DNA from: Strongylocentrotus droebachiensis
Lineage: Eukaryota; Echinodermata; Echinoidea; Camarodonta; Strongylocentrotidae
DNA length: 64,000 nucleotides
Direction of reading: 5' to 3'
NCBI GenBank assembly: GCA_035222895.1
Contig: JAVYIG010006791.1
Coordinates: 1 to 64,000, forward strand
Shown here: in pieces, positions 11,018 through 21,020 of the stretch
Layout of the letters: every line of letters begins with the position of its first letter
Numbering within the stretch: position 1 is the first letter of the stretch
Notes under the pieces: generated by a model
The model's database searches: none
What the model was told of the DNA's origin: nothing
What the model saw: the letters and a program-made list of their open reading frames with translations, nothing else
Translations under genes and position numbers: made by a program

Positions 11018-12183
11018 AGGCCAAGTCCACTCCAAAAATAATTTGCTTTTGATGCAGAAATAGATGCAGAAAAACAAGAGAAACAGAGCAACACAAATTT
11101 GAGAAAAGTCAGATAACTAATAAGGAAGTATGAAAAACTATGGTACTTGGAAAATCACTACACAAATTGCCAATTTGGTTATCAATTTGTGGCGTCATTG
11201 CTTCACTATTTATCAATTGCTTTATATATTTTTATCCCCCAAAATTTGATTTCCCCCATGCCTAGGTTCTGTGATTTGTATCATATTGCATGTATGACAT
11301 TTCACAAAACTTTTTATGAACTTTGAAGAATTGATAATATTTTCTGTATATTCATAATCATTGATTTTTATATAAATAGTGCATCAAAAGTCACATTTTT
11401 TATGATTTACAGTAACTGAAAAAAAATACTCTTTATTAGTGAATCCACACAAAAACATATTACTATCAATATAACTTGGATTCTGGTGTGATGAAATAAG
11501 ATTTTTAGGGGGGAAATGGGAAAATTTATATTATCAATATAAGGACTAGATGGACCTTCGAGCCATTTTACAACCAAAACAGGAGCAAGTTTAAAACTTA
11601 AGTTTGATTGTAAGCTATTAACAGGTTTTCAGAATATTGTGATTACAAGCTATTTTTCATATACATGTATGACTCTTTGATCTTTGACCTCATGACCCTA
11701 GAATCAAATCAGTTTATTGGCTCTGCAAGATACATCCATGTCCTGAGTTTGATAGTAATCCATCCGTCAGTTCTAATGCAATCAAAAGCTATTTTTGCAT
11801 ACATAATGAGCCCTGTGACCTTTGACCTCATGACCCCAAAATCTAATCACTTCATTGGCTCAGCAAGATACATACATGTCCTGAGTTTGATGGAAATCTG
11901 TCTAACGGTTCTAATCATAATGTGATAATGAGCTACTTTTACATACATAATGCCTCCGGCTACTTCGTAACGGAGGCATAAATACAATTAGTGGAAAGTG
12001 AGGCAATGACATCACAGACTCATGAGTGAGTTGCCAATTTGTCTTGTGATTTCCACAGTTTTTCATGTCCTTAAAAACTCATAACTTTCTGATTAGTACT
12101 CAAATTTTTCTCAAACTTTTTTTTATTAGTTTGTCTGATTTTTCTGCGTCTATAGAAAGTAAATTTTTGAGTGAACTTGCCCT
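11018..12183. mobile_element. TTAA-flanked element with ~200-bp inverted ends
   Basis: The termini are AGGCCAAGTCCACTCC and, inverted, AGGGCAAGTTCACTCA. TTAA flanks both sides (11014-11017, 12184-12187). The inverted similarity continues for about 200 bp on each side. Gene A keeps the empty TTAA site near 56620, in the same position below the sushi exon. The interior at 11650-11960 holds two similar units (GACCTCATGACC and ACATCCATGTCCTGAGTTTGA). No transposase is visible; the TTAA target suggests piggyBac or Kolobok. Confidence 0.8.
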
Positions 12184-12187
12184 TTAA

Positions 12188-12834
12188 TGCTGTTTAAAAA
12201 AACGTTATTTGTACATATATCCCAAATTTTCGCCTGATTCTCGTTAAATACTTCCTCCGAACATTTGTGATGGTGATTTGCTCGCCATCTATCGGCGTGT
12301 TTCTATCTAAAGCCATTATCCGGTTAATGGCCGATAAGGGATAACAAATTCTTATATGAAACACACTTTTTCCGGCATTATCCGGATAATGCCGGGGAGA
12401 GCTGTTACGCGTTCACCGGCAAAATTTTCCTTCTTTTAGAAGGATAATGCAGGGGAAGCTAACCGGATAACGTAAGTAGAAACACACCCCTTTCCGATTG
12501 AGTGCACATATCTGGGAGAAACCGGAAATAGGAGTGATCACGTGATCGGAATATTTTACCCCGACGCGCGCGACACTACAATCCCGGGTTGACCTAGCAG
12601 TCCCATAATACTTTGCGGTGACCTAATTAGCCAGAGTTCGATGAACTTTTTCATGGCCTTTTTTCTGGCTAGATCGGAATGCGCGTAGATAGAAACTGCC
12701 CTTCATTGGCATTATACGCTTATTTCTTCAACCGGATAAATTCAGTATAACTAATACAAACAGGCTGTATGATACCTACAAGATGTAGCTTGATAAATCT
12801 AGTTATTTGATAAGATATGTTCAAAAGTCCATAC
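12188..12834. other. Intron stretch with TE-like palindromes
   Basis: I find no gene. A perfect 24-bp palindrome centred on TTATCCGGATAA lies at 12372-12395. The motifs GTGTTTCTATCTAAAG (12298) and, inverted, GTAGATAGAAACTG (12684) suggest another small inverted-repeat element, not fully delimited. Confidence 0.45.
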
Positions 12835-13167
12835 CTGACAGTTCGTAGCATGAGGCGGAAATGTTGAATCCATTCCCTGGCGGGTTTCCATTTGATATAA
12901 ATCTTAGAATCAAGCTGTTTCTCGTGGACATAAATGGAGGGATGGTGTTTTTCTCTCCACTGTAGCGCTGCCCATTTTGATCATCAGCAGGGTCTATGAC
13001 CTTGACTTCATCTGAAGACCCTAGACTGAAGTAATTGAAGGTCAGAAGGATCATTCTTCCTTCCGGTGCGGTGACTTTCCATTCTTCACGCTGATATTGC
13101 GGGTACATGGCTGGATAAGCTGGAGATGTAATAACGGCTCCACTCATGCAATTGATATGCATTTGAA
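12835..13167 (-). CDS. Gene B exon: CUB domain
   Basis: A 333-nt exon, phase 1 at both ends, with a pyrimidine tract and GGCAG before and GTATGG after. It encodes a CUB domain of about 110 residues with the signatures VITSPAYPAMYPQY near the start, ILLTFNYFSL in the middle and LILRFISNG near the end, finishing ASCYELS. Only the first and last of the usual four CUB cysteines are present (INC and SASC). CUB domains are extracellular binding modules. It is about 70% alike by eye to the gene A CUB exon. Confidence 0.88.
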
Positions 13168-13533
13168 CTGCCACAAAGAAAGATAAAACAAATCATTTTA
13201 GCTACATCTGAAGATGTAATTTCAAAATGAAGGACGTAGGGGGAGAATTCACTAATCCCTTCATCCCATTCCTTAGCGATACAAAATTTGCAAGGCAAGC
13301 TTCTATTCTAATGCCCATTTATTTATTGACATAATTTTGATGTTGATCTGTACTTATTGTTGTATGCCATCATGGATCATAGAGGATAATTAATTTGTAT
13401 TCGTTTTGTACATGACTTATCAACTTGTTTGAATTATAACTATGTTTCCAATGTTAATTGAGAGCACATAAACCTCAATCTTCAAACTTTTATGACCTTC
13501 CATTTAATAGTGAAAATGAAAAGTCACAACTAG

Positions 13534-13770
13534 GCGTTGTGGCGTGCGCCTGTAATCCAGCTAACAGTGGAAGTTACAAACTGATTCAGCCGAGGATGCA
13601 GGTTTGAAACTGAGTCACGTCTTTCGGATGGTGACGCTTAAAGGTCGGTCCCCAGATGTAAATAATCATATCTGATTGATACACGTCCGTAAAAACCCAA
13701 TACACACACACACACTCACACATACACGGTTATGGCGTCAACCGTGGACCAAGTTTAGTACTTGTGTGTG
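13534..13770 (+). mobile_element. SINE with 7SL/Alu-like head
   Basis: The head reads GGCGTTGTGGCGTGCGCCTG then TAATCCAGCT, very close to the 5' domain of 7SL RNA and Alu. GGTTTGAAACT follows as a B-box about 46 nt downstream of the A-box-like TGGCGTGCGCC. The body has TTTCGGATGGTGACGCTTAA, resembling the SINE at 21880-22165, and ends in (CA)n. Gene A's intron lacks this insertion (about 61213-61220). The 7SL link is my reading by eye. Confidence 0.55.
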
Positions 13771-13771
13771 T

Positions 13772-14100
13772 GTGCGTAGGTAATCGCCAGCAACCGCGGA
13801 CCACTCCATAGAAAACTACATCAAACCGCGGACGTACTTGCTATGGGATGATCCAGGTAGCGAGCGCTTCTCCCGCGCAGTCATCAAAGGGGGCGCTGTG
13901 ACATTTCGCGATACACATCGGACTGATCCAGTCGATGTTGCCTTCACGCTGTGACATCTAATATTCAAACGCCCCCTACGTCGTAAATTTGATACGGCGG
14001 AACCGGTATCGCAACCGTGGACGGTCCCCCATTGCAGGTACGTCCGCGGTTTGAGGTAGTTTTCTATGGAGTGGTCCGCGGTTGCTGGCGATAACATACG
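13772..14100. mobile_element. Inverted-repeat element, ~73-bp arms
   Basis: Arms at about 13772-13846 and 14024-14100 are inverted copies with a few mismatches (cores ATCGCCAGCAACCGCGGACC and CCATAGAAAACTAC). The element lies next to the SINE and inside the same insertion relative to gene A. There is no coding content. Confidence 0.75.
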
Positions 14101-14524
14101 CACCTTTACACCATGGTCTGTACAATTCATTATGGTATTTCTGAAATCTTGTTATGCATTTTATCTTTCACCATATCATGGTAAAATATTCTCAGAATAA
14201 AGTTATTACCTATTTACATTGTTCTTCAAATTTAATCGTTTACCCTCCCGTCGCCAAATCTGGAGATTTTTTGTTGTTGGCTCTAGATGTCAGGTTAAAA
14301 GTCCCATCGACATTATATATTTCAAATTCAGTTCCAAAGAAATACGACGCAAGATAAAGGCCAAGAAAGGTAATCCCCTCAATATTCATATACAGGTAAA
14401 TGAACACCAAACAAGAAAATAGATTGACATCTGCTTGGATCGATAAAATTGATATGCATTCATATTTTGTGTTAATTTTACATTAAAAAAAAAAAGTTTA
14501 TGAATGTAATTTTTGACAGCTTAC

Positions 14525-14851
14525 CTGCACATGCGACCTGGATTAGGGTTAGGATTGCCATGGAAATGACAACATTAGGAACTTTCCCAGCAAATTTCAG
14601 TAACTTTGAAATCTTGAGAATGAGTCCTGTGAGAGCAGTCCGAAAGACATTCTTGATCCATCGTGTGCCCTCAAAGGGGGGATGGGTCGAGTCACTGAAA
14701 CTGTAGACCTTGTCTGATGTCAGCAGACCTTCAGAATGGAAAGTCTTGGATCTTGTCAAACCTTTATCCTGTCTCTGCAAATCAGCAGACCCTCCAGACC
14801 TCTGCAGATTCCCGGAGAAGAAATTATTTTGATCCTCCAATTGGTCGTAAA
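14525..14851 (-). CDS. Gene B exon: N-terminal region and hydrophobic anchor
   Basis: A 327-nt exon, phase 1 at both ends, with AATGCAG before and GTAAGC after. It encodes a polar region with one or two copies of the R-S-K-T-F-H-S-E-G motif, a DSTHPPFEG segment and then the hydrophobic run NVVISMAILTLIQVACA just before CUB. Because another coding exon precedes it (15569-15703), the run is probably a signal anchor or a late-cleaved leader (ACA|V is a plausible signal peptidase site). Homologous to gene A 61646-62152, which has more motif copies. Confidence 0.72.
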
Positions 14852-15568
14852 CTGCATTAAGGGGAACAATATAGCAATTTATTTTCCTATCCAAATGTCA
14901 ATTAATCACTGACATTGCACTACTCAAATACCCCGATTAAGGTGATGTTGACAATATATATTCATATTGCAACTGAAAAAGGGGGGGGGGGGGTCCGATC
15001 TCCTCAAAGCAATAGAACCGTTTTAAGAAGATATTGTTCACCACTTGGTCTCTTTTCAAGATCATAAACATATTGACAAAAGTCTGGTTAAAAGGTTAGC
15101 ATGTGGAGGTCGTGGTATACTTGTTCACATTACCTGACTCTCAATTAAGGATTTGAATCCTAACACGGCACTAATGTTCTTGAGCAAGATGTTAATCCAC
15201 ATTTGCCACTCTCTACATTGTTGTAAATGGGGACCAGGCAATAATGGCTGGGATAAGAAGAATTGCAGGACCCACATGAAAAGCATTATTAATACTGAGG
15301 TGGCTACCCTGGGAAAGAATCAATAGGAGACCTTTCTATCATTTTTATTCTAAAGATTGTTTCTTCCCTTTTAGTCTTCGGAAATTACCAAACGGTGACT
15401 GTGAAATACTGTTCTTAAATTATTAAATAATTGAAGGGGAAAAAAATGGTTATCAATGACACTTTGGCAATTGGAAATGATGAAATTCAATGGGTAAAAT
15501 TATTACCCTAAAAATGATTACATGTACATGGTAGAGTGTGTACCGGTATAGTGTCAGTCTGACTTTAC
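14852..15568 (-). other. Gene B intron with a segment inverted relative to gene A
   Basis: The segment 14958-15104 is the reverse complement of 62347-62485 in the gene A copy (shared AACATATTGACAAAAGTCTG and inverted ACCACTTGGTCT), although the adjoining exon-side sequence is collinear. It holds a G13 run at 14981. The rest has no recognisable content. Confidence 0.6.
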
Positions 15569-15703
15569 CTTTGTTTGGGAAATTGCGGAAATGCGGGAGT
15601 GGCTCATCATCATGTTCACAGCTACCTCTTTCATCCATTGTACCATTGTCCCTAGTGATGTTGGGAAGGAGGTTTTTCAAGGTTTCTAATAGGAGGCTGT
15701 AAT
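15569..15703 (-). CDS. Gene B exon: N-terminal polar region
   Basis: A 135-nt exon, phase 1 at both ends, with TATTCCAG before and GTAAAG after. It encodes LLLETLKNLLPNITRDNG followed by an acidic, histidine-bearing stretch (EHDDEPLPHFRNF). No domain is recognised. It joins the next exon in frame. The start codon must lie further upstream and is not identified. The gene A equivalent would lie beyond the window. Confidence 0.5.
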
Positions 15704-16550
15704 CTGGAATATAAAGTGAAAGAAACAATAATTTTTCAAAGTTCAATATTGATATTCAAAAAGAGACATGAGGTACGTAAAAAGTAGTAGTTTAAAATCA
15801 TTGATGCATATGGTACTGATTTTTAAAAAGACATTTAAATTACAAACATAGCTTTCTTTATATATTGCTTGTATGTGTTTGTGTGTATGTGTGTGCGCTT
15901 TTGTAAGAGGTGTGAAACAGGGATATTTATAGAATATTGATTGCTTTGAGTGTGATATATTGCTCGAGCTATGACAATATTGGTTGAGTCTAAGACGAGT
16001 CTAATATTAATCACGGAAGAGGTTTACGGTACACCATGTGTGAGGTCCTCGAGGGACTGAGGAAAGTAGATAGAAAATAGAAGTGAGATGGAAAGGCGAG
16101 AAAGTGGAGGTTGGAAGGAAGAGTATCTTTCGGAAGTGAGTTTAGTCCTGAAAAGGACTGTAAACCAGAAAGTTGTGGGCAGGATGAGAGGTTTGAGTAG
16201 AAGACTGGATTGAGTTGGAGAGTTGAGTAGGCGAGTAGAGTTGCAGAGCAGGAGCAGGAGAGTAGACTCGACGTTTCGGACAGGTTGACTGTCCGTCTTC
16301 AGGAGTGAGTGTTCGCTAGGCGTGCGGCGGTTCTTATGGCGTGGATGCGGACTTGGGGGAAAGCACTGGGCCGGCGGGCTCGGCAGGTTGGCAGGCAGCT
16401 GTCGGTGGTGGCGCGCGGTTGCGTGAATTGGCGGGAAACGAGTGGGCGGCGGCTGTGCGGACGTCGTGTGGTAGGTGTCGGCGGGGTAGCGGGGGGGGGG
16501 GGTTGTGTCGGTCGTTGAGTGGGTGTATCGATCGGCGGTGAGGATGGCTA

Positions 16551-17850
16551 TTAGTGGTGTCGGTCTGTGTGTGTTGGTCGGCGGTTTCGGCGTTGGCGTA
16601 GGTTGTAGCGAGGTGTGGGCGTGGGCGGTGCTTGTGTGGGTGAAGTGGCTAGTTGAGAACGTGTAGTGCTTGGTTGAGTGGGTGTGGTTGGGTGGTTGTA
16701 GGTGGTGTCCGGGCTAACGGATGGATGGATTGGTGAAGTGTTGGTGGTTGGCGTGTTGGTTGTGGAGTTGGTTGAAGATTGGTCGGAAGTAGGATGGTGA
16801 GGGAGGATTGGGTGCCAGATACTGTTGATGTGAAGGCCTGGGTCTTGGGGTACGGTGTTGTGTTGGTGGATCTCGATGGCTTCTCGGATCCTTCGGGTGT
16901 GCCAATGTCGGATGGGGGTGATGAGGTGACTTTTATCCCAGTGAATGTGGTGGAGCTCTTGTTGTGCGTGCTTGACGATGGCTGACTTGTCCCAGTCGCT
17001 GCGTCGGTGGTGGGTCTTGTGTTCTTTTAGTCGGGTGTCGAAATCGCGGCCGGTTTCTCCAATGTAGACTTTGCCGCAATCGCAGGGAATCTTGTAGACG
17101 CCTGGTTGTTTGTTGGATGGGTGCTTGTCCTTGTGAGAGTGAAGAGTGGAGTAAAGCTTGTGGTTGGATTGGTGTCTGACGAGGATGTTGGCTGAGCGGA
17201 GGATGCGTTGTAGTCGGTGTGATGTCTTGCCGATGTAGGGAAGTACGATGGTGGCGGTGGGCTTGGTATCAGGTTGGGTTCCGGTGGTGATGTTGTTGGT
17301 CTTGTGGTAGGGAGTTCGGGTGTTGATTTTCCTTCTTGGGTACTGGTTGATGGAAGTAAGTGCGTGCGTGATGTGCTTGAGTTCTTGCTGGAGATGTGCT
17401 TTATCACTAAGTTGGTGGGCTCGTCTGATGAGTGAGTTGGAGACTGATTGGTGGACTGATGGATGGTGGTGAGATCGGAAGTTGAGGTAGCGGTCTGTGT
17501 GGGTTGGTTTCCGGTATACTTGGTGCGCGGGGAATCCTGATGGTGTCTTGGTGATGAGTACGTCTAGGAAAGGGATTGAGTTGTCGTGTTCGGTCTCCAT
17601 GGTGAACTTAATGCTGGGGTGTTGGTTGTTGATGTGGTGGAGGAACTGGTGGAGGTCTGGTGTGCTGTGTGGCCAGATGACGAAGGTGTCGTCGACGTAG
17701 CGTAGCCAGAGTGAAGGGGACTTGTCGGCGGACTTGAGTGCTTGGTGCTCGAGGTGTTCCATGAAGATGTTGGCGATGATTGGTGAGAGTGGAGATCCCA
17801 TGGCTGCTCCTTGGAGTTGTTTATAGAAGTTGCTGCGCCACTTGAAAGAG
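16551..17850 (-). CDS. PLE reverse transcriptase / GIY-YIG ORF, 5'-truncated
   Basis: The open frame runs without stops for about 430 codons. The RT palm is seen as FYKQLQGAAMGSPLSPIIAN (motif B region) and then LRYVDDTFVIW, the catalytic YVDD. About 200 residues later is a GIY-YIG nuclease module with GVYKIPCDCGKVYIGETGR and downstream RLKEH. The C-terminal 80 residues are rich in Thr/Pro/Ser and end with a basic stretch (RQRRNRR). This RT plus GIY-YIG order is diagnostic of Penelope-like elements. The N-terminal fingers are missing here and lie inverted at 17850-18002. The nucleotide bias (G/T-rich on +) differs from the flanks. Residues before the FKWRSNFYKQ segment are out of register and not PLE. 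Confidence 0.88.
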
Positions 17851-18002
17851 TTGGAGCCCAACTCGCCTTTCAGACCACCAAACTCAAGCAAATTAGGAAG
17901 TTCGACCAATTACGTTCACGCAAGGGGATCCGCACCAACGACCCTCCAACGACTCAACCCATTAAGGACACAGTAGTCAACCTCAGTCAAAACTTTCCCT
18001 AA
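17850..18002 (+). pseudogene. Inverted N-terminal fragment of the PLE protein
   Basis: The + strand reads FQTTKLKQIRKFDQLRSRKG and ends IKDTVVNLSQNFP before a stop. The xKFDxLR and VVNLS motifs are typical of the N-terminal part of Penelope-like proteins, upstream of the RT. It lies head-to-head with the RT at 16551-17850, so it marks a 5' inversion, not a separate gene. Confidence 0.65.
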
Positions 18003-18009
18003 CTCTCAA

Positions 18010-18890
18010 AATTAAATCAGGTATAGGGCCCCGGAAAGATCTCCAACTTGACTCGAAATTGGTTAGTGTCCCACAAGTTTCTGCACTTCCGGGTTCTGTT
18101 AGCGCATGAGCTAACATGCAAAACCATATGTAGAAGCCTATTGTGAAACAACTACGTGTGCTGGTGCAATGAATTTAGTATGTAAAGAGTAGCTCTTCCG
18201 TGTTCGCTAAAAATAACATTATTACGAACTTGTAGCTCGTGCATAGTTTTTCCTTCTGAATCATTTTGCCTTGCGCGTAGACTACCGGTAGAAGGAATGA
18301 GATTTAGATGACGTCATGCCCAGCGAGAGTTTAAAAGACGGCTGCAAGATTTTTAACATGGATGTCGATTTTGACCCATAATTTCCTGAAAAGGGACCAT
18401 TAAACACTATTAATGTATAATAGCCTAAGCCTAATTTACAAAATGAAATGCATCGGATATGCATCGGGTAAAAGGTAGTATTTTGGGCAAGAATAAGGCC
18501 ATAAATGGCCATAATTTTGCAAAATGTTTGAACATGGACGCCTATGGTTGGTTTCTGTCTCTAAAGAGAGGAGCCGACCCTGCCCAAATCAGAGGCTAAC
18601 GAACGAAAGAGACAGAAACTTCGGTCTAGTGCGCGCACACCTGCAACCCACCATCAGTATATGTGCAGCGGTTTGCCATGATACCTGTGAAAAAGTGTAT
18701 ATAGTAGGAGACCAGCCTGTAGGTCCCGTGACCAATCTCTGGGAACAAAGGTTTGAAAGTGTTTTTGTGTTCCCTGATGAATACCGAACAATTTTGACTT
18801 GGGCTGCCCCCTTGAAAATCCCGGGCATTTTCGTGAGGGGTCAACAAAGGTCACACAGGGATAAAAATTCAAATAGTTTCAATCGTGTCA
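18010..18890. other. No gene recognised
   Basis: Mixed AT-rich sequence. An open frame of 147 codons on + (18524-18967) has no recognisable domain, overlaps competing frames on the other strand and runs into the tandem repeat at 18894, so I do not call it. Near 18552-18618, TTTCTGTCTCT recurs inverted. Confidence 0.4.
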
Positions 18891-18893
18891 ATA

Positions 18894-19190
18894 TGCATAT
18901 CAAATTACTCGTATGGTCATGTGGATTCCAAAAATGTATAGTTTGCTATACCTCCGACCTTAAATGAGGGCGCTATGGTAAAAAATGTTGAAAGGTCAAC
19001 ACACTTTTGGCTGGTGGTCAAATTCACCAACACAGTTAACCTTATCAAATTGCATATCAAATTACTCGTCTGGTCATAAGGATTCCAAAAATGTACAGTT
19101 TGCTATATCTCCGACCTTAAATGAGGGCGCTATGGTAAAAAAGGTCAATGCACTTTAGAAATTCACCAACACAGTTAACATTGTCCGATT
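18894..19190. repeat. ~155-bp tandem duplication
   Basis: Two units start TGCATATCAAATTACTCGT (18893 and 19050). They share GATTCCAAAAATGTA, CCGACCTTAAATGAGGGCGC and TTCACCAACACAGTTAAC. The second unit is slightly shortened. Confidence 0.9.
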
Positions 19191-19271
19191 CTAATGATTT
19201 TAGGGTCTTAATAATACGTTTTCTGACATGGCAAATTCAACTATACAACTTTCAAAAGTATCTCCTCGCCC

Positions 19272-19382
19272 GAGTTACGGGTCAAATTTTGGATAGACTT
19301 CTGAACTAGCGCCAAAAATTGGACCTAAATTCCGGCGCTTGTTCAGAAGCCTATCCAAAATTTGACCCATAACTCCGGCGTA
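19272..19382. repeat. Hairpin, ~45-bp arms
   Basis: GAGTTACGGGTCAAATTTTG followed by GATAGACTTCTGAAC recurs inverted as GTTCAGAAGCCTATCC followed by AAAATTTGACCCATAACTC, with about 15 bases between. Probably a fold-back MITE. Confidence 0.8.
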
Positions 19383-19465
19383 GAGATACCCTACTATACC
19401 TAAAATGAAATAAATATTCATTAAATGTCCAAATAAAGATCATGAGTTAAAAGTTGTTATGTTTA

Positions 19466-21002
19466 AGCCTGAGTCATTACGGTTTTTGTTAAATCGTTTA
19501 ATCGTTAAAAGTATTCGAGCGGTTTCGTTTAACCGTTATGAAAATACATGAATTTGTAATAGGTCTAGTGCTGTAGCTAGAACACCTGCCGGTCTTCAGC
19601 TCGCCGGGCTGATCATCACAAACTGGGTCAACCCAGTAAACAGAGACCGTAACAAACAACATAAAAATGTCTTATTATTCCTCATCCGATATCATGATAA
19701 GCTTAGCTGGCAAAGTTACCTTAAACAATTGAGGTCAAGTAGATGTGAAGATGGCTTGATCTATGATGTGTTTTAATATGCCTCTGCAATGTAATGTTTG
19801 CATGTATTGAATGTATTGAATTGCCGTATGAATGTGGATGTGTGTATCACACACACCCAAGACACACCGAGCAATGAGCTGATCAAAATTAGTGACCAAT
19901 CAGAAAGTTTCTCTAGCTACATGTATGTGGGTGGAGTTTGATACCAGCATAAATTACAGTTTGGTGACCGCGCGTGCTTTCACCCAGTTCAGTGGGAGGT
20001 CAATTAGAAGCCACATGTGTGCATGTGACAACCATAGGCGCGTCTTCATTATCTTGAGATTGCCAAATAGCCCGCTATTTCTGATTTGGGACATAATCCC
20101 GAAGTTACAAATCGCGTCTTCATCAGCTCGAGATTCGACCTCGAAACTTGAAACTCGACCTTGAGAAATTAGTTCGAGATATTTTGCTCAGCGTTAGCGC
20201 ATACATGTAGTTGGATATAGCTGGATATTTTGCCAAATAGTGGGATATTTTGCAAACTATCCCAAGATATCTTGGGATGACAATCCCGACCAAATATCCT
20301 GCTAATTGCTACTTCGATCTGATGAAGACGCAAATTAGCTGGATAGTTTGCGATCAGGATAGTTAAAATACATGTAGCTGGATATTTGGCAATCTCGAGA
20401 TGGTAAGAACAGGCCTAATGAGCTCTCCATCTGTGTGTATGATGAAAGTTTATACAGTGTATTTGGGCACCGAGGTGGATTGTGTGTACGTGTGTGTGTG
20501 ACAGAGAGAGAGCATGCATGGACCATGGAGAGAGTGAAGAAGTAAGACAAGTGAGATAGAACATGAGAAAGGGTGGCTGTGAATTGAAGAATGATCAAGA
20601 ACTTAAATTACTCACAATGTCCAATACTTTGTTGATTTGTTGATTAATATTTCTAAAAATGCAATTATTATTATCATTATTTTTGTATCTTATTTATAGG
20701 TCTAGGGGGCCTATATATATTTGTTTAAGGGGGGCCGAGTCGGCAAGGGATAAATATTAATATTGATATTAATATTGAGAGAGAGAGAGACTCGGGGAGA
20801 AGGGAAGTGAGAGGAACTGACTGTCTGAAAGTGCAACAATAAGAAAAGGTACATGAGCGATGCCAGCGTGTAACATTAAACTGTGGTTTCTTTGATTATC
20901 TTTATTATCGGCTATTAGCATATTCCAAAATGTAAACAAATAACGGTTAAACGGAGCGAGAAATGCTAAACGGTTTTGAAGAATGCGGTCAGGCCTACAG
21001 TA
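19466..21002. mobile_element. Candidate DNA transposon with 10-bp direct repeats
   Basis: GTTATGTTTA occurs directly outside both ends (19456-19465 and 21003-21012). Inside, the ends are loosely inverted (GCCTGAGTCATTACGG versus GCCTGACCGCATTC), followed by inverted AACGGTTAAACG-type motifs (about 19535 and 20942). There is no transposase. A smaller inverted-repeat unit is nested at 20046-20405. Boundaries are tentative. Confidence 0.45.
20046..20405. mobile_element. Inverted-repeat unit inside the 19.5-21 kb element
   Basis: TCTTGAGATTGCCAAATAG near 20052 and inverted AGCTGGATATTTGGCAATCTC near 20381 are the ends. The interior repeats GGATATTTTGC and contains the self-complementary CCCAAGATATCTTGGG near 20262. 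Confidence 0.6.
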
Positions 21003-21020
21003 GTTATGTTTAGACCTCTA

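Larger units (their letters stand above)
16020..18005 (-). mobile_element. Penelope-like retroelement, 5'-inverted
   Basis: The element is read on the minus strand. The reverse transcriptase and GIY-YIG part occupies 16551-17850. The 3' part continues down to about 16020 through a region with GTTTAGTCCTGAAAAGGACT and the conserved hairpin at 16266-16304. Beyond 17850 the N-terminal part of the same protein lies on the opposite strand, so the 5' end was inverted on insertion. The exact ends and target duplication are not determined. It sits just above the first visible exon of gene B. Confidence 0.8.

Noticed and set aside
16266..16304. Calling an active hammerhead ribozyme
   Set aside because: Stem I does not pair and the stem II closing pair conflicts with the core; kept only as a finding to test.
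17811..17909. N-terminal extension of the PLE RT frame (VELPNLLEFGG region)
   Set aside because: It is the reverse strand of the inverted N-terminal fragment, not protein sequence.
18524..18967. 147-codon frame on +
   Set aside because: No domain, no codon pattern, overlaps a tandem duplication and several equally long frames on the other strand.
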